This document shows, one piece after another, positions 50,580 to 63,200 of a stretch of DNA of 64,000 bases (positions are counted from its first letter, which is position 1; every line of letters begins with the position of its first letter). The notes under the pieces are model-generated. The model saw nothing but the letters and a program-made list of their open reading frames with translations. It made no database searches and was not told where the DNA came from. Position numbers and translations under genes: made by a program. Source of the DNA: Amblyornis subalaris (Eukaryota > Chordata > Aves > Passeriformes > Ptilonorhynchidae); assembly GCA_018881555.1 (NCBI GenBank), contig JACAXG010000056.1:1561462-1625461 (forward strand), given 5' to 3'.

Positions 50580-51135
50580 TGATATCCTTATCAGCAAAGC
50601 AGAGGAGGAAACAGAATACATCTACAGCAAATACAGTGACAATATCAAGCTTGGAAAGGGGAGGATTGATAGAATACAGAGATTCGGCTCAAAGGAACCT
50701 TGATAAACTACAGGGCTGGGCCAGCAGAAGGGCACCCGCAAGAAGTAGAAAACTGCACACCTGGGCCAGCGTGAGCCCACGCCTTAGTCCAGACTGGGAA
50801 CAGACCACAGCCCTGCTGGAAAGGTCCTGGAAGAGTCAGCTCAGGGAAAACAACTACCACAGAGCCCAGCTTATCTCAGCAGCAGAGAGAACAACAAATG
50901 CAAAGTTGCTGCTTGGGAGGTTCACACTGGCCTCAGACCTTCTCCCCAGGGCACAGGCAGTGCAGCAGGGGAGAGATGGCAGAAGCTGTACCCTGGAGAT
51001 CTCCAAAATGACACAGACAAAGCCAGAGCTGGCATGACCTCATGCTGTAAAGAGCTCTGCTCTGATGGAGACGCTGGATGAGATATCCCGCAAAAGTCCC
51101 TTAAACACCACAGGTTTGTGATTCCAATCTGCAAA
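50580..51135 (+). repeat. degraded CR1-like segment (ORF2 end plus 3' UTR)
   Basis: Blocks appear in CR1 order but with heavy change: CAATATCAAGCTTGGAAAGG (compare CR1 'GACACCAAACTGGGA'), AGGAACCTTGATAAACTACA, ACACCTGGGCCAGCGTG, GACTGGGAACAGACC, CTGGAGATCTCCAAAATGAC, GAGATATCCCGCAAAAGTCC and TTTGTGATTCC at the end. The 152-codon frame inside it (50579-51037) lacks reverse-transcriptase features and is explained by this repeat. The middle block is hard to place, so an internal deletion or a composite element is possible. Identification rests on recalled consensus order, not on an alignment. Confidence 0.5.
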
Positions 51136-54100
51136 AACCCTTGGCAAGAGTACTTCCATATCTTAAGACATTTTCCTTCAGCGAAGTTCTCTGTATTAGC
51201 CAAGAGAAGTCTATTTTCACATCCAATTTATCTAGTGTAAGAGATTTTCTCATGCAAGTACAATCAACTTCTGCTAAAACTAAACCTGTTAACTATTTCC
51301 AGAACTGTTACTGAGAAAAATGCCTCCAGATTTCAGCTGTTAAGTAACTGGTATAGTAATATCTCCCTAAATCTAAAGCCCTATTGCTGTTGGGTGAAAG
51401 GAATGTCTGTGATAGTTGCTATGCCCATGCAAAAAAAGGAACTGCAAATTTTCTTCATCCTCCCCTAAAGCTCCTGTCTGAGAAATGTTCAGCATTAACT
51501 GAAAGGTTGACCTTAAACTAATTGATTTATTGGCTCGTGGCACAGCAAAATACCTCAGTCTCTTGAGGATAAACCTTGGCTGCAGGGTTGTTTTTTTTTA
51601 GTTTAGCTGAACATTAGTATGTATCTGTCTGGTAGGAAAGACAAAATTAAGTCTAGGTCACAGCAGACACCATCAACATCACATTTATGATGTTGTAGCC
51701 AATTTTAGGTTCAGGCTTTTTCAGGTGCTAGCAAGGCTTAAATACTACTGATTCCAAGGTTTGTAATTCTCTGTAACTAAAACTCTATTCCCAGCTAGAA
51801 CAGACACTTCGATTATTTCATTGTGTGGGTTTTTCTGATCTGAAAACATAGACGTTCCCTCCTTATAGCCTCCAGCACACTACTGTAAAGTTGACTTAGC
51901 TTTGGAGTATTTCATCCCTTTTCCTGAGTGCCCCCACTTCTCCTCTACACTGAACACAAACTATTAGACTGCACTCTGAAGACTTCTGTAACATATCCCA
52001 AAGACAACTACTGCTCCTCACTCAATAGAAAGGAATTAACTTGTGTTTTCCCAAACCTGTGAAGCCAGACTCCACCAAAACACCTGTGGCATTTTCAAAC
52101 AAGCACCTCTGAGCTTTCTGCTGTGAGATGTCTCCCTCACACTTGGGAAAAGCTCCCATGCAAACATCAAATTCACCTAGCTACGGTGGTTCATAACCTT
52201 GTACCAATTCAAACAGACCCTAAAGTACCTCAACTGCCCCAGCAGGCACCCTCAGAGATCAACTGTGAAATCAGATGCTCCACAAGGAAAAAGGTAAATA
52301 TTTAGCGCCATCCACATTTTATATGCAGCATCCCAAAATGTTTTACATTATCGGGAGGATTAAAACCCACATCTCTCACCTACCAAAAGTGTTTAGGGCA
52401 AAGCAAGTCTAGAACAGGCCNTATTCTACCCATCTGGTTACAATCTGAGGCACAGCACAGGGGAGAATTCAAAGCTGAAAGGGGCGGGACAGAAAGTACC
52501 AGAGACTACTNTGCAAGAAAAAAGGACACCCAACTGAGATGGACCTCACGTTTGGTTATCTGCTTTTGAAACCATTTCCACATGTTGTAGAAAGCACTCA
52601 AGATATTAAAAATAACCAAATTTGTTAGTTCAACTTCCAAAGCANGTTATTCAAGATGATTATACTGTTAAAGGTAAGGAGGCAGTGTTCGTTTTCCAGA
52701 TTCATGGCATACAGACAATTACTGTAAAGCCATCATTCCTACTGCCTTATTCTCANGCTACAGAAATATTTCTCATAAAAGTACCCCACTAAGCCAATAA
52801 ACAAATACATGTTGCCACCTGCTAGAAATGGGAAACAACTGTTCACAGCACACTGTACAGAGAGCAGTGCAAATCTGTTTGTGCCATGTGTAGAAGCTGT
52901 AAACTACTTGTCTAACTTGGCAAAGAGAATATTAGGGAAACTTTACAAGTCTCTGCACTTGTTTATGATGAGACATTAATTTATATCATTCCTGATTAGA
53001 TCCATGCGAATACTTTTGATCTATAAATAAGACTCCCTGTTGAAGTACATGAAGCTAATTCAAAACAAGACATTCTTTTGCTGGAATGTGAGCAGCTGGG
53101 CAGAAAATAATTGGGATTGCTAGTCAAGGACTGCTATTTCAAAGTATTCCCCATGTAAACATGGTTTTTGTTGTTCTATTCTACAATTCATTATTGTATT
53201 TCTATTTACAGTATGATATTGTAACTCCTTGATGTCATTAGAGAAGAGTTGAAGGTAGAGAACCTTATTTCTTTTTACAGGGGAGCCCACTAGCATACCA
53301 GCCTCCCCCAAATGATCTGTCTTATCACAGCAAGGATCAGAGCACAAAGTAATACAATTTAAACTCACAGAATACTATTATAGAATAATCATCACACAAC
53401 TATAAAGAGCTTCAAAAAACAAACTCTTAAATGTGCCCAATAGTGACCCTTGAAAGGGTTCTTACTATTTTCTCTTGCATCAGATCTTTGGATGTACTTT
53501 ATACCTACCTTATAATCTCACTTTAATTTTCATTCCATTCCTGAAACTCAGCCATCTGTTATGCCTGAATTGCTGTATCAGTCTCTCTGTTATGCTTTCC
53601 AGCAACATAAATTTCTTACTTTGTCAAGTCTCAAACATGAATTACAATTTCTCCAGCNAATAAAGTAAAAATTAAATTTAAACTCTCAGCATGATCAAAC
53701 ACACTCCCAGTGTCCAAATATGTGGGCTCTGAAAACANAGATTTGTCTTCAGAAGACTTCTGAAAAAACAGCATTGAGAATGAGCATTTGCTTTCTCTGG
53801 CTGTAATCCTCTCTTTATTACTATGTCCCTTGGTAGTCTCCAGTTACAGAAGTTCCACACCACAGAAAGTCAAGAGCTGAAATTAATTTTTCTTTATACT
53901 TAATGTTTGCAATAGGAAATGTGTTAAATCAATTCTAAGTAGGAAGTTACAATTTTTATTGATAGACTTCCAGTTGGTCCAAAATATTCCAGGCAGTTCA
54001 GCCCCCAAAAAAGTGGTTTAGGGTTACTTTTCAAAGCAGCAGCTGGATTGGTTCCTGATAACTTCTTGTCCAGAGAACATTCAGAAGCTGGCAAAACATC

Positions 54101-57100
54101 TGGTTAGCAACAATAGTTCTGATTATCTCTGACTTCCAAATTACTGGAAATCCAAGCCCTGACACTTGCACATCAGCCAGGGCAGCAGATGAACACCCCA
54201 GGCAGTGGTTACAGCCATGAGCTTTGCTCACCCCAAACACAGAGGCAGAAGCACTGGATTTAAGAGCATGAGAATGAAAATTACAGTGAGGGAACAGGAA
54301 ATGGGGGTTAAAGCAATGAGAGCAAGCACAAAATTTGATTGTGGTTTTACTCTCTCTCCTACTTAGTTTCACAGTTTCGTCATCAACTACAAAATCCTGC
54401 AAAAACTTCTTGAACTGATTTTTGGTAAGCAACCAAGAGATAGCTCCCTGGTAATGAAACTTCTGGTTAAAAATCACTTTACCACTGGTGATAGCAAAAA
54501 TATTTAGTTATTTTAATCCTNGTTTTAGATTGGTTAGTTTTTTGAAAACTCTCATATTTAGCACCTATGTATTAGGGAAATAAGGGATTAAGGTATTCAA
54601 AGAATCAATGAAGATTTAATATTCAACCAAAGAACCAGCAGTATTTTGCATAACTTATATAAAAATTAATGTTAAACTTACTGACTAGTAAAAAAATATG
54701 GTTAGTACATGCATCCAAAATTCTCTTTTTAAGGCTTGTTCTTAGTGTCTTATCAATTACATTTTAGTGCACAGAAAACTTAATTGACACCATTAAATCA
54801 GATTAAATGAACGTGATTAAGNGTGCAAAATCAGGCATGTCAAAGTTAGGAAACACTAAAATTAGAAAGTAACATGCTCTGCATTTTTCTAAATAGGAAG
54901 AAGCCTTATGAGAGAAATCCCACCTTATTCCTAAAGAATTTGTTTATTGTACACTATTCAAATCCTGCTCCCAAAAAAGAAAATCCTAATGTTCTTTTCT
55001 GTGACACTTTCAACTGTAATACCTGAACACTCATATATACATTTATTTTCACAGAACATGTATCATGAAGGAGGCAAATTTTCCAATCTGCAAAATAACG
55101 AAACCAAGGCATAAGAAAGTTAAGATCAAGGGTATCGAATGACTCAAATATCCAATATAAGATTGTTAGACCTGACTTCTCAAGGGGCATGATACTGAGC
55201 AGTGATTCACATAGTCAAATATTCAAGCCCTGTCTTAAAGTACACCATACCATTCCAAAGCTATGGTCAGTCTCAGCTCCTAAGTTGACCTAGTAGCTCC
55301 CTGCTGCTAAAAGAAGGCNATCTTCAAGTGTCTCACTTCCATCCTTCCAGACAAGAGATTTCACTTGTACAGCTTTGTATTTGACTATTCAGCAAGTCAA
55401 TACATCTCAAAGAATAAAAATAACACTAAGACAACCACAAAAATTACTGACTTTGCTGACTTAGTGAGCTAAACTAGTTTGGCAAGCAGAAGATTTGATG
55501 TAAAGGAAGAAAAGCGATACAACTCCAGGATGNGGAACGATTTCCCCTCTTGGAGGCAATCATGTGTTGGGATCAGGTCACACATCAAGCTCAGTTGACT
55601 GACTGGCCTGTTTGCAATCCAGACCGGCTCAAGAACAGATTGCCAAAGCTGGCAACCACCCCAGAAAAAAAACAGCCATCACAAACCCTTCTAGCAGTGG
55701 AGGAACAGAAGAAACATCCATCTCGTTTCTCCAGGAAACAGATTTTCTGATTTTAACTGATACCCACCATTGGTGCATTCCTAAGGAACAGATCTATCCA
55801 GGAAAAGCACATACTTCTTGAAAACCACACACATTCCTGCTTTTACAACACAAGGTAAAATAGCCCATAAGCAATAACTTCTCTTACCATAGTTTTGCAG
55901 TGACCCACCTACACACCAGAGTGCTGGGCTCCCACAANCAGGCTGCACAGAAATCAACACGAACAAGAAATGACACCTCCAGCACACTGAATAAAGCAGA
56001 AATCCTGCTGACAACAGAATACACAGATAAATAATAAAAGATGTCATCACAGTGAACAGCATATCCATTTAGCAAATTNTGAGGGTTTTACTCTGGAAAC
56101 CTCATAACTCATTTTAGTATGCACTGTGCTTTCGCCGAGCCCTCCAGCACCCTTTTTTAAATGGAAGGAATAAAAATTCCGTCACACAGAATATTACTGA
56201 TCGTGAAAAGTTTCATATTTGCCATAGTGGCTCTGCCACATGGACAGTGACAATGATGGACAGAGACTACAAAAACAAACAGATATAAATTGTCTCTGGG
56301 CAACAAGACCAGGCCTTAGGGCTTCACTCCATAAATACTCCCAGCTATGCTGATGCAACTGTTCACAGGAATGCACAGTGCAACACAATGCTGAAATGTT
56401 TGTGTTTTTTCAACTAAAGAAAAAAACAATCAAACAGAAGACCACAAAAATCCCAACCACCTTTTAAGCACATTTTACGTCATTAGTAAGGTTTATACAG
56501 CCAAAAGGAATTAGACTTCAGTAGAGGGTAAGCGAGGAGGGAACATCAAACTGCATTTTCACATATGACACATCAGAACAGGGTTTCATTTGTCCTGCCA
56601 CCATGTGTTTCATTTCCCCTGGTCTCGACCCAGCACGTGATCTTCTCACTGGGAATGGGAAGGGTTAAGGAACTGAATAATTCAAGAGTCCAATTATTTT
56701 CATTTTCAACTCCTCTGTTCTTATTTTGACAGCAATGTCATTTTAATGGACTGCAGGTTCATAGCCACAACCTCTGTAACTGACTTTTTGAGGTTTCTAT
56801 TTGAATGCAGTGATTTTTTTCAGGTTTTGATGAAAACACTTGCGGCAAATTCCAATAAACTAACAACCAGATGCAATTCCAAGTGCAATCTGCCCAAATT
56901 TCCAACAAGCATTGGAAAGTATGAACAACTGTCCTCCATTTTCAAATATTCTCCACTTGCAGATACTTTTTCAAATGTTCCTCAGCTGCAGATATACTTC
57001 ATCATTCTTACATCCTTCTGAGATAGAGAAAACTTTCTCCAAGGAATTCTTGAAAATACTGTATAGATATTTCCAGTTCTATATGCAGTTTCATTTTAAT

Positions 57101-60098
57101 GCTTATTTTTAAGTTGCCTTTATTTTTCATCTTTCCTTTACTTTTTTATTTGCAGCATCCCACACTAGTACTAAATTAACACTTGGCTAATACATTTGAT
57201 GGATTTGTTAGTCACAAACTGCATGTTCCAACAACATTATAGTGACATTAATGAGAAAATTGCAAAGCTTCTTTTTAAATCAAATTGAGCCTTTTTCATT
57301 TACTTGTTTTTTAAAAGCAAACTCTCTGACTGAGCTATATTACAAACAAAAGATGTTTGCTTGAAATACTGGAAAGAATTCTATTCTGCTGTTTCCATCT
57401 CTTTGTTCCACCTTTGGTATGGCAAATCAGACCAGCTCCTATGCTCATGCCTGGCAATCAATAAACAGTATTCAAGTCTGTATAATTTTTGGCAGTTTGT
57501 TGTCACTTTACTGGCTGCAATTAAAATAACGAGCAATCAAATAGTAACTTAAGTATTGCAAATAAAATAAATTGTGAAACACACAACTTGTTAGCCAGCT
57601 TTTACAGACATAAACATTCAAGTGCTTTTCATACACTTTAGGTACTTCCAGAAAGCAGCAAGTGTATCACAAAGTTCCACGAGTCNGTTTATTTAACTTC
57701 TCCATCCTGGTTGTGCTGAGCTGACTCGAACCAGCTCTCCCANCAGTCCCCAATGAAAGATCAAAAGATCACAGCTTCTACAATTCTATTTCTCATTTTC
57801 AAACACTTGAGGTTTATTTTCTAAATTCCTTTTTAGCAAAAAAAAATAATCTTCATATAAAGTGCCACTATTCTAAATATTTCAGGGTCAGAGAAAAGTT
57901 CAGAACAAATGAAAGCATTTTGTTAGATTTCTCCTTTCTCCTGCTCTTTAAAAACAATTAATTCTTAAGGTTTCCTAGTGTCAAATACTTACACACTACA
58001 AATACTTAAAACTACATAAAAGTTCTGGTATACTATTTAAGATACTCTTAATTGACTCAAAAAACCCCATGAAAATAGATTATTAAAGCATATTTTCAAA
58101 CTTGAATTTAAAGCATTTCAGAATTAGACAAATTTTAACAGCAGAAAGAACTTAATAAACTTTTCTGAGACGCAGCATACTCAATCCTGCAATTTTCCTG
58201 TATCAGTTTACACACTGAGAATGAAAAATAAGGAATGTGAACTTATGAGTAATGCTAGTAACACAATGAGATACTCATTATTTTAAATTACAATATTCAA
58301 GAACATTTACAAAACAGTCTGCAAATTCCTTTCCAACTTCTCAAGAAGAGAAGTAAAACCATATAAACTACAATTTAAGATTTAGTTACTACATACATAT
58401 TCTTGGTTAATTTTTAATATACTAAAGAGGTTCAGCTGCAGCATAAAAAGTAACAGAAAAAGCAAAGTGAACAACAGTGATACCACCTACACACCTTAAA
58501 GTTAATATCAATTCTTTCTACAAGAGAGATTTTCAGAAACCATTCTGATAGCCTAACACAATTTTTTTGTGAGTCAAACTGCTTCAAAAAGTACCACAAG
58601 AACATCTACTTTTTTTTTATTATTTGTATGTTTTATTTTCTAATTAATGTTAATAAATATCACAAATTTACTGCTACAACACAGAGCCATCCACTGTCTG
58701 GAACAGGCCAGAAAGGAAGGTAAAATATAGTGTAGTGGACTCAATGGGAACTATTTTTGAGAAACAGGACCACTCAGGTCAATCTAGAGAATACTCTGTA
58801 ATGAGTGAGAACAGGACATAGTCACCCTCAACAGAATACAAGATTAAGAGCCCAGATGCACTTCTGAGCTTGACCAGACTGCGAGGAAAACCCACGTGAT
58901 TCTAGGGGAAGATACCAGCTATTCACTGTTTTATTTTTAAGATTTCTTGGCTAAGTGGTTCCACCTGTTTCAATATCCAGAAACATACTTTCTTCTAGAG
59001 AAATTTGAAAGTAAGAGGGGGGGAAAAAAGAGAGATCTTAGAAGCTTTAGTAGCTTCTGTGGGCATAAATCAGTTTAAATTTAGGAACAACCAAACAAAA
59101 TACAGTCCTTGCTACACCAACATAGCACATTCCAACAGCCTCGCTTTTGATTTCAGAACCACATGAAGTACTGCCATGTTTCCATGGGCTGGTTCAGCAA
59201 CACAAAGCAGACAGTTCCTAAATCATCCAAAAGGACGTTTTCAAGAATTTGACCCTGAGAAAGAGGCAGACAAAAAGAACCAGGTTTGAAAGTACAAAAA
59301 AATTTTGTTCCTATGGTAAAGCTTAAGAATTTATCTGTCAATCAGCCATTGAAAACAGTCTGGGAAATAGTCTCCTTAAACCTTTGGATTAATGAACAGT
59401 TCAAATTGCACAGTCTAACAACATTTAAGTATTTCCACAACGAAAGTTTGACNTTTTTTTTCCTCAAAATAGCAAGGCAATGCAGTTCCATCCAGACACT
59501 TTTAAAGCAAATCAGCTGTAAAAGAAAAAAAAATTAAGGTCCTTTGAGTAGAAAATTGCAGCGGATAAAACCTTACATAAAAAAATACAGTCATTAGTGG
59601 GTGTGTGCTTTAATTAAAAATTCATTCGACCAATTTCATCAGACTATTTTTCCAGGTGGACCTCTCAAGATCCGGATTAATTAAATCTCACAAAAAATCT
59701 CACTCACTCAGGCCATGAGAATAAAGAAATAAGTTACTGTTTCTCCAGCAAAACTTTGAATTATCTGGCCAGACACACCACGAGATAACAAAAAATAAAA
59801 AATTCCATCAGCCCTAAAATTGTAGACAGAATTGTCCTTATGGACAAACACATGAATCATCAAATTTCTGGGCACAGGTTTCAGGTGGAACAGTAAATAC
59901 AGCCATTCTCCTCCAGAGGCTCAGGTGGGTCCCTCTGTGTGACTAAGGCTATGCTGGGAGGACATTAATATTTTCTCATTAAATCTCTCATCTCTGGAGG
60001 GATGAGAGGGGAGAAAGGAGGACTCCAGAAGTGGACTCCAGGCAAGGGNGCAAACAATGAGAGTGGAACCTGACCCGTGCAGCCCAATCCCCACCCAC
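51136..60098. other. probable intron, no gene recognised
   Basis: A 148-codon minus-strand frame at 54031-54477 is the longest here, but its composition (many His, Cys, Phe, Ser) is that of a chance frame and no splice pair frames it. A 31-nt plus-strand segment at 52643-52673 has fair splice sites. Nothing else was recognised. Confidence 0.6.
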
Positions 60099-60217
60099 CT
60101 GTCCGGGAAATTCAGCGTCTAAATCAGTGCATGGGCGGAAGGAGAAGGTCTGCAAACGCTGAGCTTTCACTGCCCAAGCAGCAATTGCACAATAACACAA
60201 CAGTAGGCCAAACAGCT
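60099..60217 (-). CDS. candidate internal exon with a membrane-spanning segment
   Basis: Read on the minus strand, a pyrimidine-rich acceptor (CTCCTTGATTTCCAG) precedes a 119-nt segment that ends at CCCGGACAG followed by gtgggt. The segment is 2 nt plus 39 codons with no stop and ends in phase 0. The peptide starts with a hydrophobic helix (LFGLLLCYCAIAAWAV), followed by a polar stretch beginning KAQRLQTF and ending DLDAEFPGQ, which looks like a transmembrane helix leaving the bilayer. GC content is clearly above the flanks. I do not recognise the family. It would be the most upstream of the minus-strand candidate exons here. A second in-frame AG lies inside it (after GGGCAG), which would give a shorter exon. 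Splice sites and open frame are seen directly; coding status is inferred and could be chance. Confidence 0.38.
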
Positions 60218-63200
60218 CTGGAAATCAAGGAGNAAATTCTTTAAAAACTCCGCTTTCTGAGAAAACAACTTAATTCATGTGGAAGTATGGAACATAATGA
60301 ACTCCCAAATGCGTTAGTAATATAGTCATGAATAAACCCATGAGGGCTGAATAAGCATTTACACAAATGCACTTAGAGAGTTCATAAAATAGCTGGCCAC
60401 ACCAGATTAAAAAAAAAAAGCAAACCAAACCATAGGATAAAAACGTTCCAGAGCTGCATCTCATATCTTTAAAGCCAAACTGCAGAANAGGAAAAGCTGG
60501 CACACTCTGAAGAGAGATTTTTTCAAATGAGACTAAAACCAAAACACAGATCACACCAACTCATTGGCTGGTGCTTCCAACTTGCTGCATATTAATGGCC
60601 TTGCATATGCTAGGAAGTATTAAAGAACACTCTAATTAAATGGACAGCTTGAATCTTAAACAAACTGATAGCAGATAGCACCCATAGCTTCATACTGGAA
60701 ATTGGTTAAATATGGTAGTCATTGCCAACAGCTGACTACCCCAGAATGCATATGCCAAAAAAACAAATAAAACATGCTGACAGAGTTATATCCCTTCATT
60801 AAAAACCACAATTAAAAAAAAAAAGTGAGAGGTACTGAAACTTTTCATAGTTGTCCTGTTCTATTCTTAGGTGCATAGAAAAAGTAACTAGAAGGGAGAG
60901 CTCAAAACCTGTCCTGCTCCTTTCCCAAGCCCAGATCATCTACACTTCTCTCATTCCACACAGAAGTTGTCTACATGGGAGAATAAGGTCTCAGATAACA
61001 GAGACTGTGTAGGATTTCCAGTCAGAGGACCTCAGAGTTTCTGTATCATTATGCTTAAAAAAACAAATATCTGCTGGTTGGGTGGTAATGAAGTTCAACC
61101 TGCCTGGCTCTCTCATGCTTTGACCCAAATTCCGTATTTCTTGTACTCTCCCACTATGTCTCTACAAATACTTCTTGCACACCTGAAAGCTTTACATGTA
61201 TCCTTTGTAACCTTCTCTTCAGATTAAACTCTAATTAGCTCTTTTATTCCTCATTCCAAGTCAGGTTTTCTAAGACTTAAGTCTACGTGACAATTTAATA
61301 CAATTTAATATAAAATTTAATACAATTCAATAAAACTTCATCTCTTGCAATGAAATCCAAAGGAAGAGGAAGTACCATGAAACAAAAACTAAAATCTTNA
61401 AAGAATCCTGTAACAGCCCCACATCAAACAAACATTTAAAAAGCCAAATGTGAGAAATTAAAGGGTTTCTCTGGTCTCAATATTTTAGCCAATCCCAATA
61501 TCACCACAGATGAAGTAATACATCACAATTATATCAGCAACTTTCACTGATAAAATCATGAGCAAACTGACAAACCAGATGCTTTTTCTCTAACAACTAT
61601 CACACTGGCAAATAAACTCTTACTGGATTGTTCCCTTCTCCTACAGTACTCATATTGATGGCAAACAAATACCTATGGACAGTTTTGTCACCACCTCTAC
61701 TGCTCCAGTTCCACAGTCCATGACTGGTGTGCAGCTCACACATCCCTTTCACTGGCTGTATCAGTCTATGTCACTTCACAGAAAGGCATTTCTTTAATTA
61801 CAGAGTCATTTCTGTCTCAATATTAAACATGCTATATTCCAAAAACACCTGACCCAAATAAAAGCTGAAAACAGCTGTTGTTTTTCCAGGATAATTCTTC
61901 CAGCAATCCATCAGAGAGAAATAGGAAAAGTCATGAACTTTCTTTAGAGCAAAAGTGAATTTTTTTTTTTTTAGATGATTTCCAAACCTTAGGTCAACAT
62001 TGAAAATCCAGTCTCTAAATAACAAGTCTAATTATTGCCTGTTCTAGTTCAGAAAACGACTTTATGTCAGCCAGACTTTTATTAAAAACAACTTGTCTTA
62101 ACCTAACTGATTTCTCACCAATATTCTCACCTTAAAATTTTGAACACTAACAGGCAATTTCAGAATCCAAAGCACACAAAGAAAGAACTGGAAGTAACAA
62201 ACAAAAAATCTAGTATGCAAACTGAAAAGGAATACAAAGGAATCCTAAGTGCTTTATCTTAATTTTGTCCCAGTAATTGCTTGGCCATACGATGACTTAC
62301 ACCACCACGTTTCCAGATCACCAAGATTATCCTCTACTGATTCCAGTGGAAGTACAAGGAAGAAACAATGCTCAGCTTTAAGGGGAACAAGCCATTACAG
62401 TACCAGTGATATGTTTTAATACCNAACAGATGTTAACAAGGTTTTATATTGCTTGGCTGTAAAGCTGGGGTTTTGCTGTGCTGTAAAGCTGACTAAGATG
62501 TAAGACAGAGGTGGTGGTTATTGCCTTACCTTTCAGGTCTACGTCATCTTTGTAGCTCATCGACCATAATCCAAATCCATTAAAGCCATATGAAAGTATC
62601 AAAAAGCTAAAAACACCGGATAAATGTGCCTATCACGTCAACCTATGACTTGATCAGCATCAGATACAACAATAGTTTTATACCACAAATTGAATCTAGA
62701 GCAATAAAAGCTTCTATGTCATCTTTAAATCACACATTTTCTTTCTGCTGTCTTGAAGCATGGAGATCTGTAACTCATAAAAGCAGCAACCGCTTCACCC
62801 AGGAGACACAAGCCCTGGGATATCAGAGTCCTATTTTAACACAAACTTCTGGAACATCTGAGCTCCTGAGCTCACTCAAACACTTGAAGTAAAAAGTTAC
62901 ATTGCTTACTAACTGTAATATCACAGCATAATTCTTAACCGAACTCTCACGGAAGCACAGACCCACAATGAAGGTGCCATACTTTTGAAACACAGGGAAC
63001 TGAAAGCTCAGAGCAGCCCTCTTTTGGTTTTTCTGCTTTTGCATGTGAAGTATATCACACGGTTAACAAAGATGACTAAGTTAAGTCTTCTTTCTATCAC
63101 CACTCCCCACACATCCTCCCCAATCCCAATGAAGAATATTTAAAAAAAAGGTTGGGGCAGCATCAAATTTTTCCTTTGACACCTAATTGTGAGACACCTG

